64,000 bases of DNA, taken from an uncultured Collinsella sp. (GTDB lineage Bacteria > Actinomycetota > Coriobacteriia > Coriobacteriales > Coriobacteriaceae). How positions within the stretch are numbered: position 1 is the stretch's first letter; every line of letters begins with the position of its first letter. The DNA lies in the NCBI GenBank assembly GCA_900762325.1, contig CAAFGG010000018.1:1-64000 (forward strand), written 5' to 3'. The notes under the pieces are model-generated. The model searched no databases. It was not told the origin of the DNA and worked only from the letters and a program-made list of their open reading frames with translations. The position numbers were made by a program, and so were the translations under genes. Of this stretch, positions 42,497 through 50,975 are shown piece by piece.

Positions 42497-43537
42497 CTAC
42501 CTCACCCGCTTCTTCAACATGAGTGCGATAACCACCGGCGCGCCGAAGATAGCGGTGACGGCGCTGATGGAAAGCTCGACGGGAGAGAACAGCGTGCGCG
42601 CGATCAAATCGCAGCCCGCGCAGAAGATGGCGCCTCCCAAGAAGCACGCAGGAATCACGCGGATGGGCTTCGACGACTTCAGCGCCGACTTCACGAGATG
42701 CGGAACCGCGATGCCTACGAACGACACCGGACCAGCGAACGCGGTCACGCAGGCGGAGAGCATGCTCGCTAGAAGGACGAGCACCACGCGGAAGCGTGCG
42801 ACGTTCACGCCGACGCTTTTCGCGTAGGCTTCTCCCAGCTGGAAGGCGGAAAGGGGCTTCGATATCGCGAATACGCATGCGCTCACGGTGATCACCACGA
42901 CCGCGATGACCGCGATGTCGTCCCAGCTCGAACCCGAGAAGCTACCCAAAGACCAGTTGTGCAGGTTCACGATGGACTGGTCGTCGGCGAAGGCGATGAG
43001 GAAGTTCGTCGCCGCCGAGCAGATGTATCCCACCATGACGCCCGCCACGATGAGCATGGCCATGGAACTTATGCGCCGTGCGATGAGGAGCACGAAGCCG
43101 ATGGTGATAAGCGAGCCCAGAAACGCTGCGGCCACCATGGCCGGCGAGGACATGGCCTGGTTCGCGCCCAGTAGTACGATCATCGTAAGCGCGACGACGA
43201 ACTTTGCGCCCGAGGAGACGCCCAAGATGAACGGGTCGGCGATGGGGTTGTTGAAAAACGTCTGCAGTAGGAACCCGGAAAGCGAAAGTGCCCCGCCGAG
43301 AAGCACGGCTGAAAGCACACGCGGCAGGCGAATCTCCCAGATGACCTGGCTTTCCATGGAATTGGCCGCGCCGCCCGAAAGGATGCCGGGGATGTGGTCT
43401 GCGGGTACGAGCACGCTTCCGATGCACAGGTTGGCCCCGACGAGCACGATGAGGGCAACAGCGAGCAGCGCCGTCACGACGCGACACCGCGCGGCGCGCC
43501 CCGATTCGTCGTATGTCATGGAAAGCCGGCTTCTCAT
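42497..43537 (-). CDS. BtuC/FecCD-type ABC transporter permease
   Basis: A membrane protein of 346 residues with about ten membrane segments. It has the family blocks RLPRVLSAVLLGGALSLSG near 75, LNNPIADPFILGVSSGA-like FFNNPIADPFILGVSSGA near 95, and GPVSFVGIAVPHLVK near 270. It forms the pore for an iron-siderophore, heme or cobalamin importer. ATG 43537 is used; a later ATG (43519) is possible. It lies 4 bp after the binding-protein gene. Confidence 0.93.
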   Translation of the reverse strand: MRSRLSMTYDESGRAARCRVVTALLAVALIVLVGANLCIGSVLVPADHIPGILSGGAANSMESQVIWEIRLPRVLSAVLLGGALSLSGFLLQTFFNNPIADPFILGVSSGAKFVVALTMIVLLGANQAMSSPAMVAAAFLGSLITIGFVLLIARRISSMAMLIVAGVMVGYICSAATNFLIAFADDQSIVNLHNWSLGSFSGSSWDDIAVIAVVVITVSACVFAISKPLSAFQLGEAYAKSVGVNVARFRVVLVLLASMLSACVTAFAGPVSFVGIAVPHLVKSALKSSKPIRVIPACFLGGAIFCAGCDLIARTLFSPVELSISAVTAIFGAPVVIALMLKKRVR

Positions 43538-43541
43538 GGCG

Positions 43542-45113
43542 CTAGCCGAGCTTCCTCAGATAATGGAAGTCGCTCGCGTCATCGCCGGTGAACGCCCCGT
43601 GCAGCTCGTCGATAATGTCGGCGGTAGAAGTCATCTGCTGGTACATGTCGGCGCTTGTGACCCAGACGTTGCCGTTCTTCACGGCTTTGAACTGCGACAA
43701 TAGTGCGTTTTTGCCTACGAAGTCGTTCAAGGTGGCAACCGATTCGTCGATGGTGCCGTTGTAGACGATGATGTCGGCATCCTTCGCCGTCGCATAGAAG
43801 CGCTCCATTTCGAGCGTTACTGACGAACCTGACGTCGACGCCGTCTGTGCATCATCGAGCGCGTAGCTGCCGCCTGCGAGCTCGATCATCTGCGCCACGT
43901 AGTCGCCCCTCCGCCGCGTGACGGCGGCCCCGTTCGAGTTAATGTAGAAATACGCCACGGTTTTACCTGACGACGCGAGCCCCGACGTTTGCTCGACGCG
44001 GGCCTTCTGCTCGTTGAACAGGTGCGCGGCCTCCTCTTCCTTGTCGAACAGGACGCCGAAAAGCTTAATCCACTCGACGCGCCCGAGTGCTTCGGGCTCG
44101 CTCGACGACTGTTCGGTGAGCACGACGAGCCCGAGCTTCTGCAGCTTTTCCTTCACATCGGGCGTGTGGTTGATCATGGTGTTCTCGATGGCGAGCGTGC
44201 AGCCCGAGGCCGATATTCGCTCGTAGTCGGGCGCGCTGTACTTGCCGCCGTAGGCGATCGCCCCACTTTCGAGCGCGCTTTTGAAGCCCGCGACCGAGCA
44301 ATCGTCGGCCTTCGTGCCCGACATTAAGATATTGTCGTTCGCATCGAGCGCGTCGACCAGGCACATCGTCGCCGACGACACGAGGTACACCTTGTCGGCG
44401 GGGCGCCTTATGACCGCGATGTCGGAGCTCAACCCGTCAGGTACCTTCGCATCTTGCGGCACCACGAGGAAGCGCTCCCCGTTCGAAACGCAGATAAGCC
44501 GCAAGCCGCCTTCGAACTCGTCGACAGTGAAGTGCTTGGCGTATTCAAGCTGAAGCGCCCCCGTCGGCTCCCAGCCGCAGCCCAAATCAGCGTTGTGGAA
44601 GTCGGCCGCGGCGCTTGAAGCCGTTCCCGCAGGGGAACCGCCGTTTGCATCGTCGCCCGATTTCTCCTTCATGGTGGATGAGTCGAAGTGGAGCGTGTAG
44701 TCGATGGTGTGCGGCGTCGACATGGCGACGGTCTCGGCCGACACGGCGATGTCCTCGTCGAGCGTGACGGGTATCTCGAACGTGGAGTTGCCGCCGTCGT
44801 TTACGGGCGCGTAGTCCACGCCGTCGATGGTCATCTTGTCGTAGTTCGAACTCGACCAGGTGATGGTCGCGGTGTAGGTGTCGCCATCCTTCACAATTGT
44901 GGTTGGTGAGGCGATGCTTGCGCGCCCTGACCCGCCGGAGAGCGAGACGCTCACAGTGTATTCCTGAGAGCCTGCCGTGCCACCGGTCGCGTTCGGGCTC
45001 GCACTGCACCCCGCGAAGGGAAGCGCGAGCAGGGCGACGAGAACGCAGGCGATCGCGCGCACCGCGATGCCGCGACGCTTCCTGCTTTCCCCCTTGGGAA
45101 GAATCGACCGCAT
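43542..45113 (-). CDS. Lipoprotein substrate-binding protein with N-terminal NEAT-like domain
   Basis: A protein of 523 residues. A signal peptide ends in the lipobox FAGC (Cys36). Residues of about 48-150 have the beta-sandwich pattern of NEAT-like heme-binding domains (ATITWSSSNYDKM, then NSTFEIPVTL, then DYTLHFD). A linker precedes a TroA/BtuF-type binding domain (about 170-523) with YGGKYSAPDYERI and VEWIKLFGVLFDKEE. It probably captures heme or another tetrapyrrole outside the membrane and feeds the permease. Ligand identity is inferred. It starts 4 bp after the small lipoprotein gene. Confidence 0.82.
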   Translation of the reverse strand: MRSILPKGESRKRRGIAVRAIACVLVALLALPFAGCSASPNATGGTAGSQEYTVSVSLSGGSGRASIASPTTIVKDGDTYTATITWSSSNYDKMTIDGVDYAPVNDGGNSTFEIPVTLDEDIAVSAETVAMSTPHTIDYTLHFDSSTMKEKSGDDANGGSPAGTASSAAADFHNADLGCGWEPTGALQLEYAKHFTVDEFEGGLRLICVSNGERFLVVPQDAKVPDGLSSDIAVIRRPADKVYLVSSATMCLVDALDANDNILMSGTKADDCSVAGFKSALESGAIAYGGKYSAPDYERISASGCTLAIENTMINHTPDVKEKLQKLGLVVLTEQSSSEPEALGRVEWIKLFGVLFDKEEEAAHLFNEQKARVEQTSGLASSGKTVAYFYINSNGAAVTRRRGDYVAQMIELAGGSYALDDAQTASTSGSSVTLEMERFYATAKDADIIVYNGTIDESVATLNDFVGKNALLSQFKAVKNGNVWVTSADMYQQMTSTADIIDELHGAFTGDDASDFHYLRKLG

Positions 45114-45117
45114 GGCG

Positions 45118-45651
45118 TTACTTCAGTGCGTCGGCGCGCAGATCGACGCCGGCGGATTCGAACACGAGCGTGCGGTCGTACCACTGCTCTTTTCTAATAC
45201 TCCACGCGGCGCAGGCGGTGTCCTCGTCGAGCGCTTCAACGGGCACGTCGTAGGTGTACTTGCCTTCCGCGTTTTCCACATAGGGGATGAAGTCGGCCTC
45301 GCTCGCGGCGGCAGCCTCATCGCCCGTGCCCATGAAGAGCTTACCGTAGCCCGTGCCGGAAAGCGTCATCACGCAGTGCATTGAGCCGTTTTCCACGATG
45401 AGCTGGGCGTCCACAATCCTGAACATGTTCGAGCTGGAATCTACGGTGATCGGATAGGTGCCGTCGGCCACCTTGTCGGCGGTGATGGGGGCAGCGCTTG
45501 CGTCCTCGGGCGCATCGGCCGCCTGTTCGGTCTTTTCCTGGGAATCGGCATCGCTTGCCTTTGCGCTGTCGATTGAATTTCCGCCGCAGCCGGCGAGCGA
45601 GAACGCGAAAAGCGCCGCTGACAGGGCGAAGGCGAGGGTTTTCTTCAACAT
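45118..45651 (-). CDS. Small surface lipoprotein, possible NEAT-like tetrapyrrole-binding protein
   Basis: A protein of 177 residues. The signal peptide ends in the lipobox LAGC (Cys22), followed by an Asp/Ala/Glu linker. One beta-rich domain (about 56-170) then runs from DGTYPITVDSSSNM through AQLIVENGSMHCVMTL to YDVPVEALDED. The layout resembles single NEAT-type domains but lacks a clear heme-ligating Tyr motif, so the ligand is open. ATG 45651 has GAAAGGAA upstream; the longer frame is not supported. It lies between cbiK and the binding protein in one operon. Confidence 0.7.
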   Translation of the reverse strand: MLKKTLAFALSAALFAFSLAGCGGNSIDSAKASDADSQEKTEQAADAPEDASAAPITADKVADGTYPITVDSSSNMFRIVDAQLIVENGSMHCVMTLSGTGYGKLFMGTGDEAAAASEADFIPYVENAEGKYTYDVPVEALDEDTACAAWSIRKEQWYDRTLVFESAGVDLRADALK

Positions 45652-45715
45652 GGAGGGGGTTCCTTTCAATCGCTTCGACCGCCCGCGCCGTGCGGTGGGC
45701 GGGCGGGATGCGAAT

Positions 45716-45760
45716 GCAACGGGCATGCGCCGTCAGTCGGGGAAGGCGCATGCCCGTTGC
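45716..45760. repeat. Perfect 16-bp intercistronic inverted repeat after cbiK
   Basis: Arms 45716-45731 and 45745-45760 are exact complements with a 13-nt loop and no T-tract. It sits between cbiK and the lipoprotein gene. It could protect the cbiK mRNA end or reduce downstream expression. Confidence 0.65.
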
Positions 45761-45796
45761 ACGGGGACGCGACCGGCGCCCCCGTGCGCGGCGAGT

Positions 45797-46723
45797 TTAC
45801 AGCTTGGCGATGGCGTCGTCCACGTGCGAGACGTAGATGTCGTCGACCGCGACGTTCTGTCCCAGACCCTGGAGCAGGCACGTCACTTCGAAGCCGGCGG
45901 CCACGAACTTCGCAGCCCAGCTGTCGGGGTCGGTCTCGTCTGCCATGTCGTTGTTCGCGTGGTCGCCCGCGACCACCATGAACGGCGCGAGCACGGCCTT
46001 CTTGTAGCCTGCGGCGCTCGCGGCGGCGATAACATCCTCGCAGGTCGGTTCAGCCTCGACGGTGCCGACGAAGAACTGCGTCAAGCCCTCGTTCTTAAAC
46101 ACTTCCTGCATCTTGGCATAGTCGGCGTTGGAATCGGCTTCGGTGCCGTGGCCCATGAGGCACAGCGCCGTCTTGCCGTCGTCGAAGGACGCCATGTTCT
46201 CCTTAATGGCTGCGGCCACCTTCTTGTAGTCGTCGTCGGAGGTGAGCAGCGGGTCGCCGAGCGAGATTTTGTCGAACTTGTCGGCGTACTTGTCGAGCTC
46301 GTCTTTCACGTCGGTGTATTCCAGGCCACCCATGAGATGCGTCGGCTGCACGACGATTTCCTTCACGCCGTCTTCCACGCAGCGGTCGAGCGCCTCGGTC
46401 ATGTTGTCGATCGTGATGCCGTCGCGCTTCTTCAGCTTGTCGATGATGATCTGCGCGGTGAAGGCGCGGCGGATGTCGTAGTCCTGCCAGTACTTCTCGC
46501 GGATAGCGTCTTCGATGGCGCCGATGGTGATGTGGCGCGAGTCGTTGTAGCTCGTGCCGAAGCTCGTGACGAGGATGACCGGCTTCACGGCCTTCTCCTT
46601 TTCACTCGATTTTTCGGAACTCGCGGAGGTGTTGGAGCAGCCCGCGAGCGCGACTCCGGCGAGCGCGACGGCTCCGGTTGCTGCGGCGCCCATGAAGCCG
46701 CGGCGTGACATCTGGTCGGACAT
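45797..46723 (-). CDS. cbiK: Exported sirohydrochlorin cobaltochelatase (CbiK) with Tat/lipobox signal
   Basis: A protein of 308 residues. The N-terminus has a twin-arginine motif SRRGFMG (6-12), a hydrophobic stretch and a lipobox LAGC (Cys29), so it should be a membrane-anchored protein outside the cell membrane. The mature part is a CbiK chelatase. His192 (MGHGT), Glu223 (TVEAEP) and His255 (GDHANND) have the same spacing as the metal-binding His145, Glu175 and His207 of Salmonella CbiK. It would insert cobalt, or perhaps iron, into sirohydrochlorin or a related ring. Export resembles the periplasmic CbiK of Desulfovibrio. ATG 46723 has AAAGGAA upstream. It is the first gene behind the cobalamin riboswitch. 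Confidence 0.9.
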   Translation of the reverse strand: MSDQMSRRGFMGAAATGAVALAGVALAGCSNTSASSEKSSEKEKAVKPVILVTSFGTSYNDSRHITIGAIEDAIREKYWQDYDIRRAFTAQIIIDKLKKRDGITIDNMTEALDRCVEDGVKEIVVQPTHLMGGLEYTDVKDELDKYADKFDKISLGDPLLTSDDDYKKVAAAIKENMASFDDGKTALCLMGHGTEADSNADYAKMQEVFKNEGLTQFFVGTVEAEPTCEDVIAAASAAGYKKAVLAPFMVVAGDHANNDMADETDPDSWAAKFVAAGFEVTCLLQGLGQNVAVDDIYVSHVDDAIAKL

Positions 46724-46844
46724 GGTTTTTCCTTTCCTCGGTTTGCCGGTCCCCCGGCGACAGTTGCTTGTCGGCACAAGCGAAAGAAAAGCGCGCCCCT
46801 CGGGGTTCACAAGGAGCTAACGCCACGGCGATGCCGTGAGGAAA

Positions 46845-46980
46845 AGGCGAAGCAGTCTGGCTTGGGGCGCGAGGCGGTTCGCCCGCGCGTCCTATACAGT
46901 AATGTCCCTTGCCCAGGATTCCCACCTGGTTCCCTCCGCAAGCCAGCGCGGGCTGTGCGGGCGCCGCGCCGGTCATTTCC
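46845..46980 (-). promoter_or_regulatory. Cobalamin (B12) riboswitch upstream of cbiK
   Basis: Read on the minus strand, the leader has the core GGGAACCAGGTGGGAATCC (about 46916-46934), the ACATTACTGTA element replacing CCGCAACTGTA (about 46893-46903), and a B12-box-like AAGCCAGACTGC (46851-46862). They occur in the order and spacing of cobalamin riboswitches. A hairpin CACGGC-ATC-GCCGTG (46824-46838) follows. Bound cobalamin should shut down cbiK and the importer. The rest of the 458-bp gap 46724-47181 holds the divergent promoters; TATGAT at 47021 may serve the plus-strand operon. Confidence 0.85.
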
Positions 46981-47181
46981 TTTTATCCGATTGTCATATG
47001 CTCGTTGCCGAAACTTTTACTATGATAGTGGGCACTTGTGAACGTGTCAAAGCCAGGGCGGGCGGCATTGCGCCTCCTGCCTGCGTATTTGCGCCGATTG
47101 CCGCCGCAGGCGCCGTGTTTTGCTCGCTGCGCGAATGGCGGCGTAAACGGTTGCGATGAGAAACGGGAAGGGAAGGCTCGG

Positions 47182-47973
47182 ATGATTCATATCGTTGGCG
47201 CAGGCTCGGGCGCCGCCGACCTTATCACGCTGCGCGGGGCGCGCCTTCTGCGCGCGGCCGACGTGGTCGTTTGGGCGGGAAGCCTTGTGAATCCCGAGCT
47301 GCTCGCTGAGTGCAAGGAATCCTGCATCGTCTACGACAGCGCGCACATGACCTTGGAGGAAGTGCTCGACGTGATGTGCGCGGCAGATGCGCGGGGCGAG
47401 GAAGTGGTGCGCCTGCACACTGGCGACCCGTGCCTGTACGGCGCCATCCAGGAGCAGATGGACGCGCTCGACGCGCGCGGCGTGGACTACGAGGTGGTGC
47501 CCGGCGTGTCGAGCTTTTGCGGTGCCGCGGCGGCGCTTCGCCAGGAATACACGCTGCCGGGAATCAGCCAGTCGGTCGTGATCACGCGGCTTTCCGGGCG
47601 CACCCCCATGCCCGCGGGCGAGGGCATGCGCACCATGGCGGAAAGCGGCTCGACTATGGTCATCTTCTTGAGCTCGGGTATGCTCGCCGAGCTTTCCGCC
47701 GAGCTTTTGGCCGCTGGCCGCAGCTCCGACGAGCCGGCGGCGCTCGTGTACAAGGCGACCTGGCCTGAGGAGCGCGTGGTGCGCTGCACAGTGGGCACGC
47801 TTGCCGATGCGGGTGCGCGAGAGGGCATCGACCGCACGGCGCTCGTGGTGGTGGGCCGCGTGCTCGGAGCTCGCGGCGGGCTTGCGCACGACGGCGCGCA
47901 AGCGGAGTCGTACGAGCGCAGCAAGCTTTACGACCCTTCGTTTGCCACGGGGTATCGGAAGGCGAGCAGCTAG
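47182..47973 (+). CDS. cbiF: Cobalt-precorrin-4 C11-methyltransferase
   Basis: A SAM-dependent tetrapyrrole methylase of 263 residues. The N-terminal GAGSGAADLITLRG, the GDPCLYGAIQEQM block near 83 and GVSSFCGAAAAL near 107 are family motifs. The DSAHMTLEEV stretch and RTPMPAGEGM near 140 identify the CbiF/CobM type. It methylates C11 of cobalt-precorrin-4. ATG 47182 follows a purine-rich GGGAAGGGAAGG. It opens the 16-kb plus-strand operon. I see no cobalamin riboswitch on this strand. Confidence 0.93.
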   Translation: MIHIVGAGSGAADLITLRGARLLRAADVVVWAGSLVNPELLAECKESCIVYDSAHMTLEEVLDVMCAADARGEEVVRLHTGDPCLYGAIQEQMDALDARGVDYEVVPGVSSFCGAAAALRQEYTLPGISQSVVITRLSGRTPMPAGEGMRTMAESGSTMVIFLSSGMLAELSAELLAAGRSSDEPAALVYKATWPEERVVRCTVGTLADAGAREGIDRTALVVVGRVLGARGGLAHDGAQAESYERSKLYDPSFATGYRKASS

Positions 47974-47974
47974 C

Positions 47975-49159
47975 GTGGCCTTCGAGCACTACATATATAC
48001 CGGGACGACCCGCCTGCGCTGCGGCTATACCACGGGGAGCTGCGCCACGCTCGCGGCGAAGGCGGCCTGCGAGATGCTCTTGTCACGAAAGCCCGTCGGC
48101 CACGTGTCGATCGTCACCCCCGGCGGGCTGCCCGTCGAGACGGACGTGGTCGATGCATGCATCGGCGAGGGGTGCGCCCAGTGCGCCGTGCAAAAGGACG
48201 CAGGCGACGATGCCGATGTGACCGACGGCGTGCTCGTGTACGCGCGCGTGGAACATGCGGGGTCGGGCACGGGCGCTGCGGGCAGCAAGGGCGTGCCCAC
48301 GCGCGAATCGGAAGTTTCCGTCGATGGCGGCGTGGGCGTGGGGCGCGTGACGTTGCCCGGGCTCGAGCAGCCGGTGGGGGCGGCCGCCATCAACGCGACG
48401 CCGCGCGCGATGATCACTTCGGCGGTGCGCGAGGTGTGCGCCGCGCACGGCTTTTCTGGAAATATTGCTGTGACGATTTCGGTACCCGAGGGTGTTGCCC
48501 TTGCCGAAAAGACCTTCAACCCGCACCTGGGGATAGAGGGCGGCATCTCCATCCTGGGCACGACGGGCATCGTCGAGCCGCGCAGCCTCGCTGCCTTGCG
48601 CGACAGCATCGAGCTTGAGATCCGGCAGCATGCGGCTATGGGGCGGCGCGGAGTCGTGCTCACGCCCGGCAACTACGGCGAGCAGTTCATCTCGGGGCAT
48701 TTCCACCTAAACGGAGCGCCGATGGTCTTCATCTCCAACTTTGTGGGCGATGCGATTGATTGCTGCGTTCGCGAGGGATTTACCAATGTCCTTCTTGTGG
48801 GACACATCGGCAAGCTGGTGAAGGTCGCTGGCGGCATCATGGACACCCATTCGCGTACTGCCGACTGCCGCGCGGAGATTCTGGCCGCCCACGCGGCCTT
48901 GGCCGGCGCGGGCGCGAAGACCGTGCGCGAGATCATGTCGTCGGTCACGACCACGGCGGCGCTCGAGGTAATCGAGGCCGCCGGCGTGGGGGACGCTGCG
49001 CGCGCCTCGCTCGCTGCGGCAATCGAGGACAGGTTGCGCCGCCGCGCGGCGGGCGGATGCGACATCGCCGCGGTCGTGTTCGACGCCGAGCGCCGCGAGC
49101 TTTTCCGCACGTCGGGCGCCGATGCAGTTATCGGGGAATTGGGGGCGACGTATGAGTAA
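47975..49159 (+). CDS. cbiD: Cobalt-precorrin-5B C1-methyltransferase
   Basis: A protein of 394 residues. The opening RCGYTTGSCATLAAKAA and the later TPGNYGEQFI and VGHIGKLVKVAGGIMDTHS blocks are the CbiD signature. It methylates C1 during ring contraction in the anaerobic pathway. The start is GTG 47975, one base after the cbiF stop. Longer frames run into cbiF and lack homology there. Confidence 0.95.
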   Translation: MAFEHYIYTGTTRLRCGYTTGSCATLAAKAACEMLLSRKPVGHVSIVTPGGLPVETDVVDACIGEGCAQCAVQKDAGDDADVTDGVLVYARVEHAGSGTGAAGSKGVPTRESEVSVDGGVGVGRVTLPGLEQPVGAAAINATPRAMITSAVREVCAAHGFSGNIAVTISVPEGVALAEKTFNPHLGIEGGISILGTTGIVEPRSLAALRDSIELEIRQHAAMGRRGVVLTPGNYGEQFISGHFHLNGAPMVFISNFVGDAIDCCVREGFTNVLLVGHIGKLVKVAGGIMDTHSRTADCRAEILAAHAALAGAGAKTVREIMSSVTTTAALEVIEAAGVGDAARASLAAAIEDRLRRRAAGGCDIAAVVFDAERRELFRTSGADAVIGELGATYE

Positions 49160-49841
49160 AGGCGTGCTGTACGGGGTGGGCACGGGGCCTGGCGACCCCG
49201 AGCTGCTCACGATCAAGGCCGTCCGCACAATCGAATCGTGTCCGGTCATCGCCGCACCGCAGACGGCGGACGGGGCCATGGTCGCGCTCGACATCGTGCG
49301 CGGCGCCGTCGACCTTACAGGCAAGACGGTGATCCCCGTGCGATTCTCGATGACGTGCGACGTCGAGCGCCGCGCGGCCGAGCATGCCTCGCTTGTTCGC
49401 GAGCTTGTCGCGCACCTGGATGCGGTCCGCGACGTCGCGCTGCTGAACCTGGGGGACCCGAGCATCTACGCCACCTTCCAGCGCATAGCGCCCGACGTGC
49501 GCGCCCGCGGGTTCGAGGCGCGCGCCATTCCCGGCGTGCCGAGCTTCTGCGCGGTCGCCGCGGCGCTCGAGCGCGACCTCACGCCCGAGATGTCGTCGCC
49601 TCTGCACATCGTGCCCGGCGGCTACGACGACGTGCGCCGCGCAATCGGCTGGCCGGGGACGAAGGTGGTCATGAAGGCGCGCCGCTCGCTTGCGGACACG
49701 AAGCGCATCCTTCGCGAGGAGGGCGCCTTCGACGGTGCCGAGCTCGTAGAGGACTGTGGGCTTCCGGGCGAGCGCGTGTACCGCTCGCTCGACGATGTGC
49801 CCGATCGGGGCAGCTACTTCTCGACGATGGTGGTGCGCTAG
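49152..49841 (+). CDS. cbiL: Cobalt-precorrin-2 C20-methyltransferase
   Basis: A tetrapyrrole methylase of 229 residues with GVGTGPGDPELLTIKAVR at the start, LNLGDPSIYATF near 100 and VPSFCAVAAAL near 125, typical of CbiL/CobI. It adds the C20 methyl group to cobalt-precorrin-2, the first committed step after cobalt insertion. ATG 49152 overlaps the cbiD stop by 8 nt. Confidence 0.94.
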   Translation: MSKGVLYGVGTGPGDPELLTIKAVRTIESCPVIAAPQTADGAMVALDIVRGAVDLTGKTVIPVRFSMTCDVERRAAEHASLVRELVAHLDAVRDVALLNLGDPSIYATFQRIAPDVRARGFEARAIPGVPSFCAVAAALERDLTPEMSSPLHIVPGGYDDVRRAIGWPGTKVVMKARRSLADTKRILREEGAFDGAELVEDCGLPGERVYRSLDDVPDRGSYFSTMVVR

Positions 49842-50975
49842 ATGAGGGTTTCCTGCATAGCGTTCACTGAGAGGGGGTATGCGTTGGCGGAGCGCACCGC
49901 ACGCGCGCTTTCCGATTGCGCGCAGACAGGTGAAGATGACCCTGGCTGGGACGTTTCCGTTTCGCGCGGGTTCGGCGAGGGGAAGGCCGACCTGCGCGCA
50001 TGGACGGCGCTCGCGTGGGAAGCGTCGGACGCGCTTCTGTTCGTGGGCGCGGCGGGCATCGCCGTGCGGGCGATCGCGCCGCATGTCGCCTCGAAGGCAA
50101 ACGATTCCGCGGTTGTGGTGATCGACGAGGCAGGGCGCTTTGCCGTCTCGCTTTTGTCGGGGCATTTGGGCGGTGCGAACGAGCTTGCGCAAACCGTGGC
50201 CCGTGCGGCAGGGGCCATCCCCGTCATCACCACGGCGACCGACGTCCGCGGCGTGTGGGCGGTGGATACGTGGGCGCGCTGTGCGGGGCTCGCCGTTTCG
50301 AATCCCGAGGCTATCAAGCGAGTGTCGGCGCGGCTGCTTTCGGGCGGGCGCGTGACGCTCTATTCCGATATGCCGATTTCGGGACAGCCGCCTGAGGGGG
50401 TTGACATTGCGTCCGACCGCGCTCGGGCCGATATCGTCGTGTCGCCGTTTGCTGGCGCGAATGCAGGTGCGTCCGTTCGCGCGGCGGAGACAACGGGCGA
50501 GGTCGTGCCCGCCGGTGAGACGGGGAAGCCGGCGGACGTGCGGGCGCAGGCGCCTGCACACGAGCCGCTTCGCCTTGTCGTGCCCTGCATCGTTGCGGGC
50601 ATAGGGTGCCGCCGCGGTGCGTGCGCCGAAGCGATCGGGGAGGCGTTTCTTCTCGCGTGCGGGCAGGCGGGCATCTCGCCTTCGGCCGTGCGCGAGGCGG
50701 CGACGATCGACGTGAAGGCGCACGAGGAGGGTCTGCTCGCCTTCTGCCGCGCGCGCAATATCCCGCTTGCGACGTATTCCGCAGAGGAGTTGTCGCTGGT
50801 CGAAGGCAGCGTTTCGCCATCTGATTTCGTGCGCGCGACGGTGGGGGTCGACAACGTGTGCGAGCGCGCGGCGCTCGCGGACGGGGGCAAACTTATCTTC
50901 CCGAAGCTCGCTCACGGCGGCGTGACCGTTGCGTTTTCCAAGGTAACTATCGAACTTTCGTTTAAGGAGCGGTGA
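49842..50975 (+). CDS. cbiG: Cobalt-precorrin-5A hydrolase
   Basis: A protein of 377 residues. The N-terminal domain has FVGAAGIAVRAIAPHV and SLLSGHLGGANELA. The C-terminal CbiG/CobE-like domain begins near VAGIGCRRGACAEAI (about 252). Between them is a Gly/Ala/Glu-rich linker of about 40 residues. It opens the delta-lactone and releases the C20 fragment as acetaldehyde. The start directly follows the cbiL stop. Confidence 0.93.
   Translation: MRVSCIAFTERGYALAERTARALSDCAQTGEDDPGWDVSVSRGFGEGKADLRAWTALAWEASDALLFVGAAGIAVRAIAPHVASKANDSAVVVIDEAGRFAVSLLSGHLGGANELAQTVARAAGAIPVITTATDVRGVWAVDTWARCAGLAVSNPEAIKRVSARLLSGGRVTLYSDMPISGQPPEGVDIASDRARADIVVSPFAGANAGASVRAAETTGEVVPAGETGKPADVRAQAPAHEPLRLVVPCIVAGIGCRRGACAEAIGEAFLLACGQAGISPSAVREAATIDVKAHEEGLLAFCRARNIPLATYSAEELSLVEGSVSPSDFVRATVGVDNVCERAALADGGKLIFPKLAHGGVTVAFSKVTIELSFKER

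Noticed and set aside
41333..42772. 479-codon plus-strand frame opposite the ABC ATPase
   Set aside because: It is an antisense shadow in very GC-rich DNA; the minus-strand frame has all ATPase motifs.
47801..47974. Extended N-terminus for cbiD reaching into cbiF
   Set aside because: CbiD homology begins only after GTG 47975, and the extension reads cbiF in the wrong frame.
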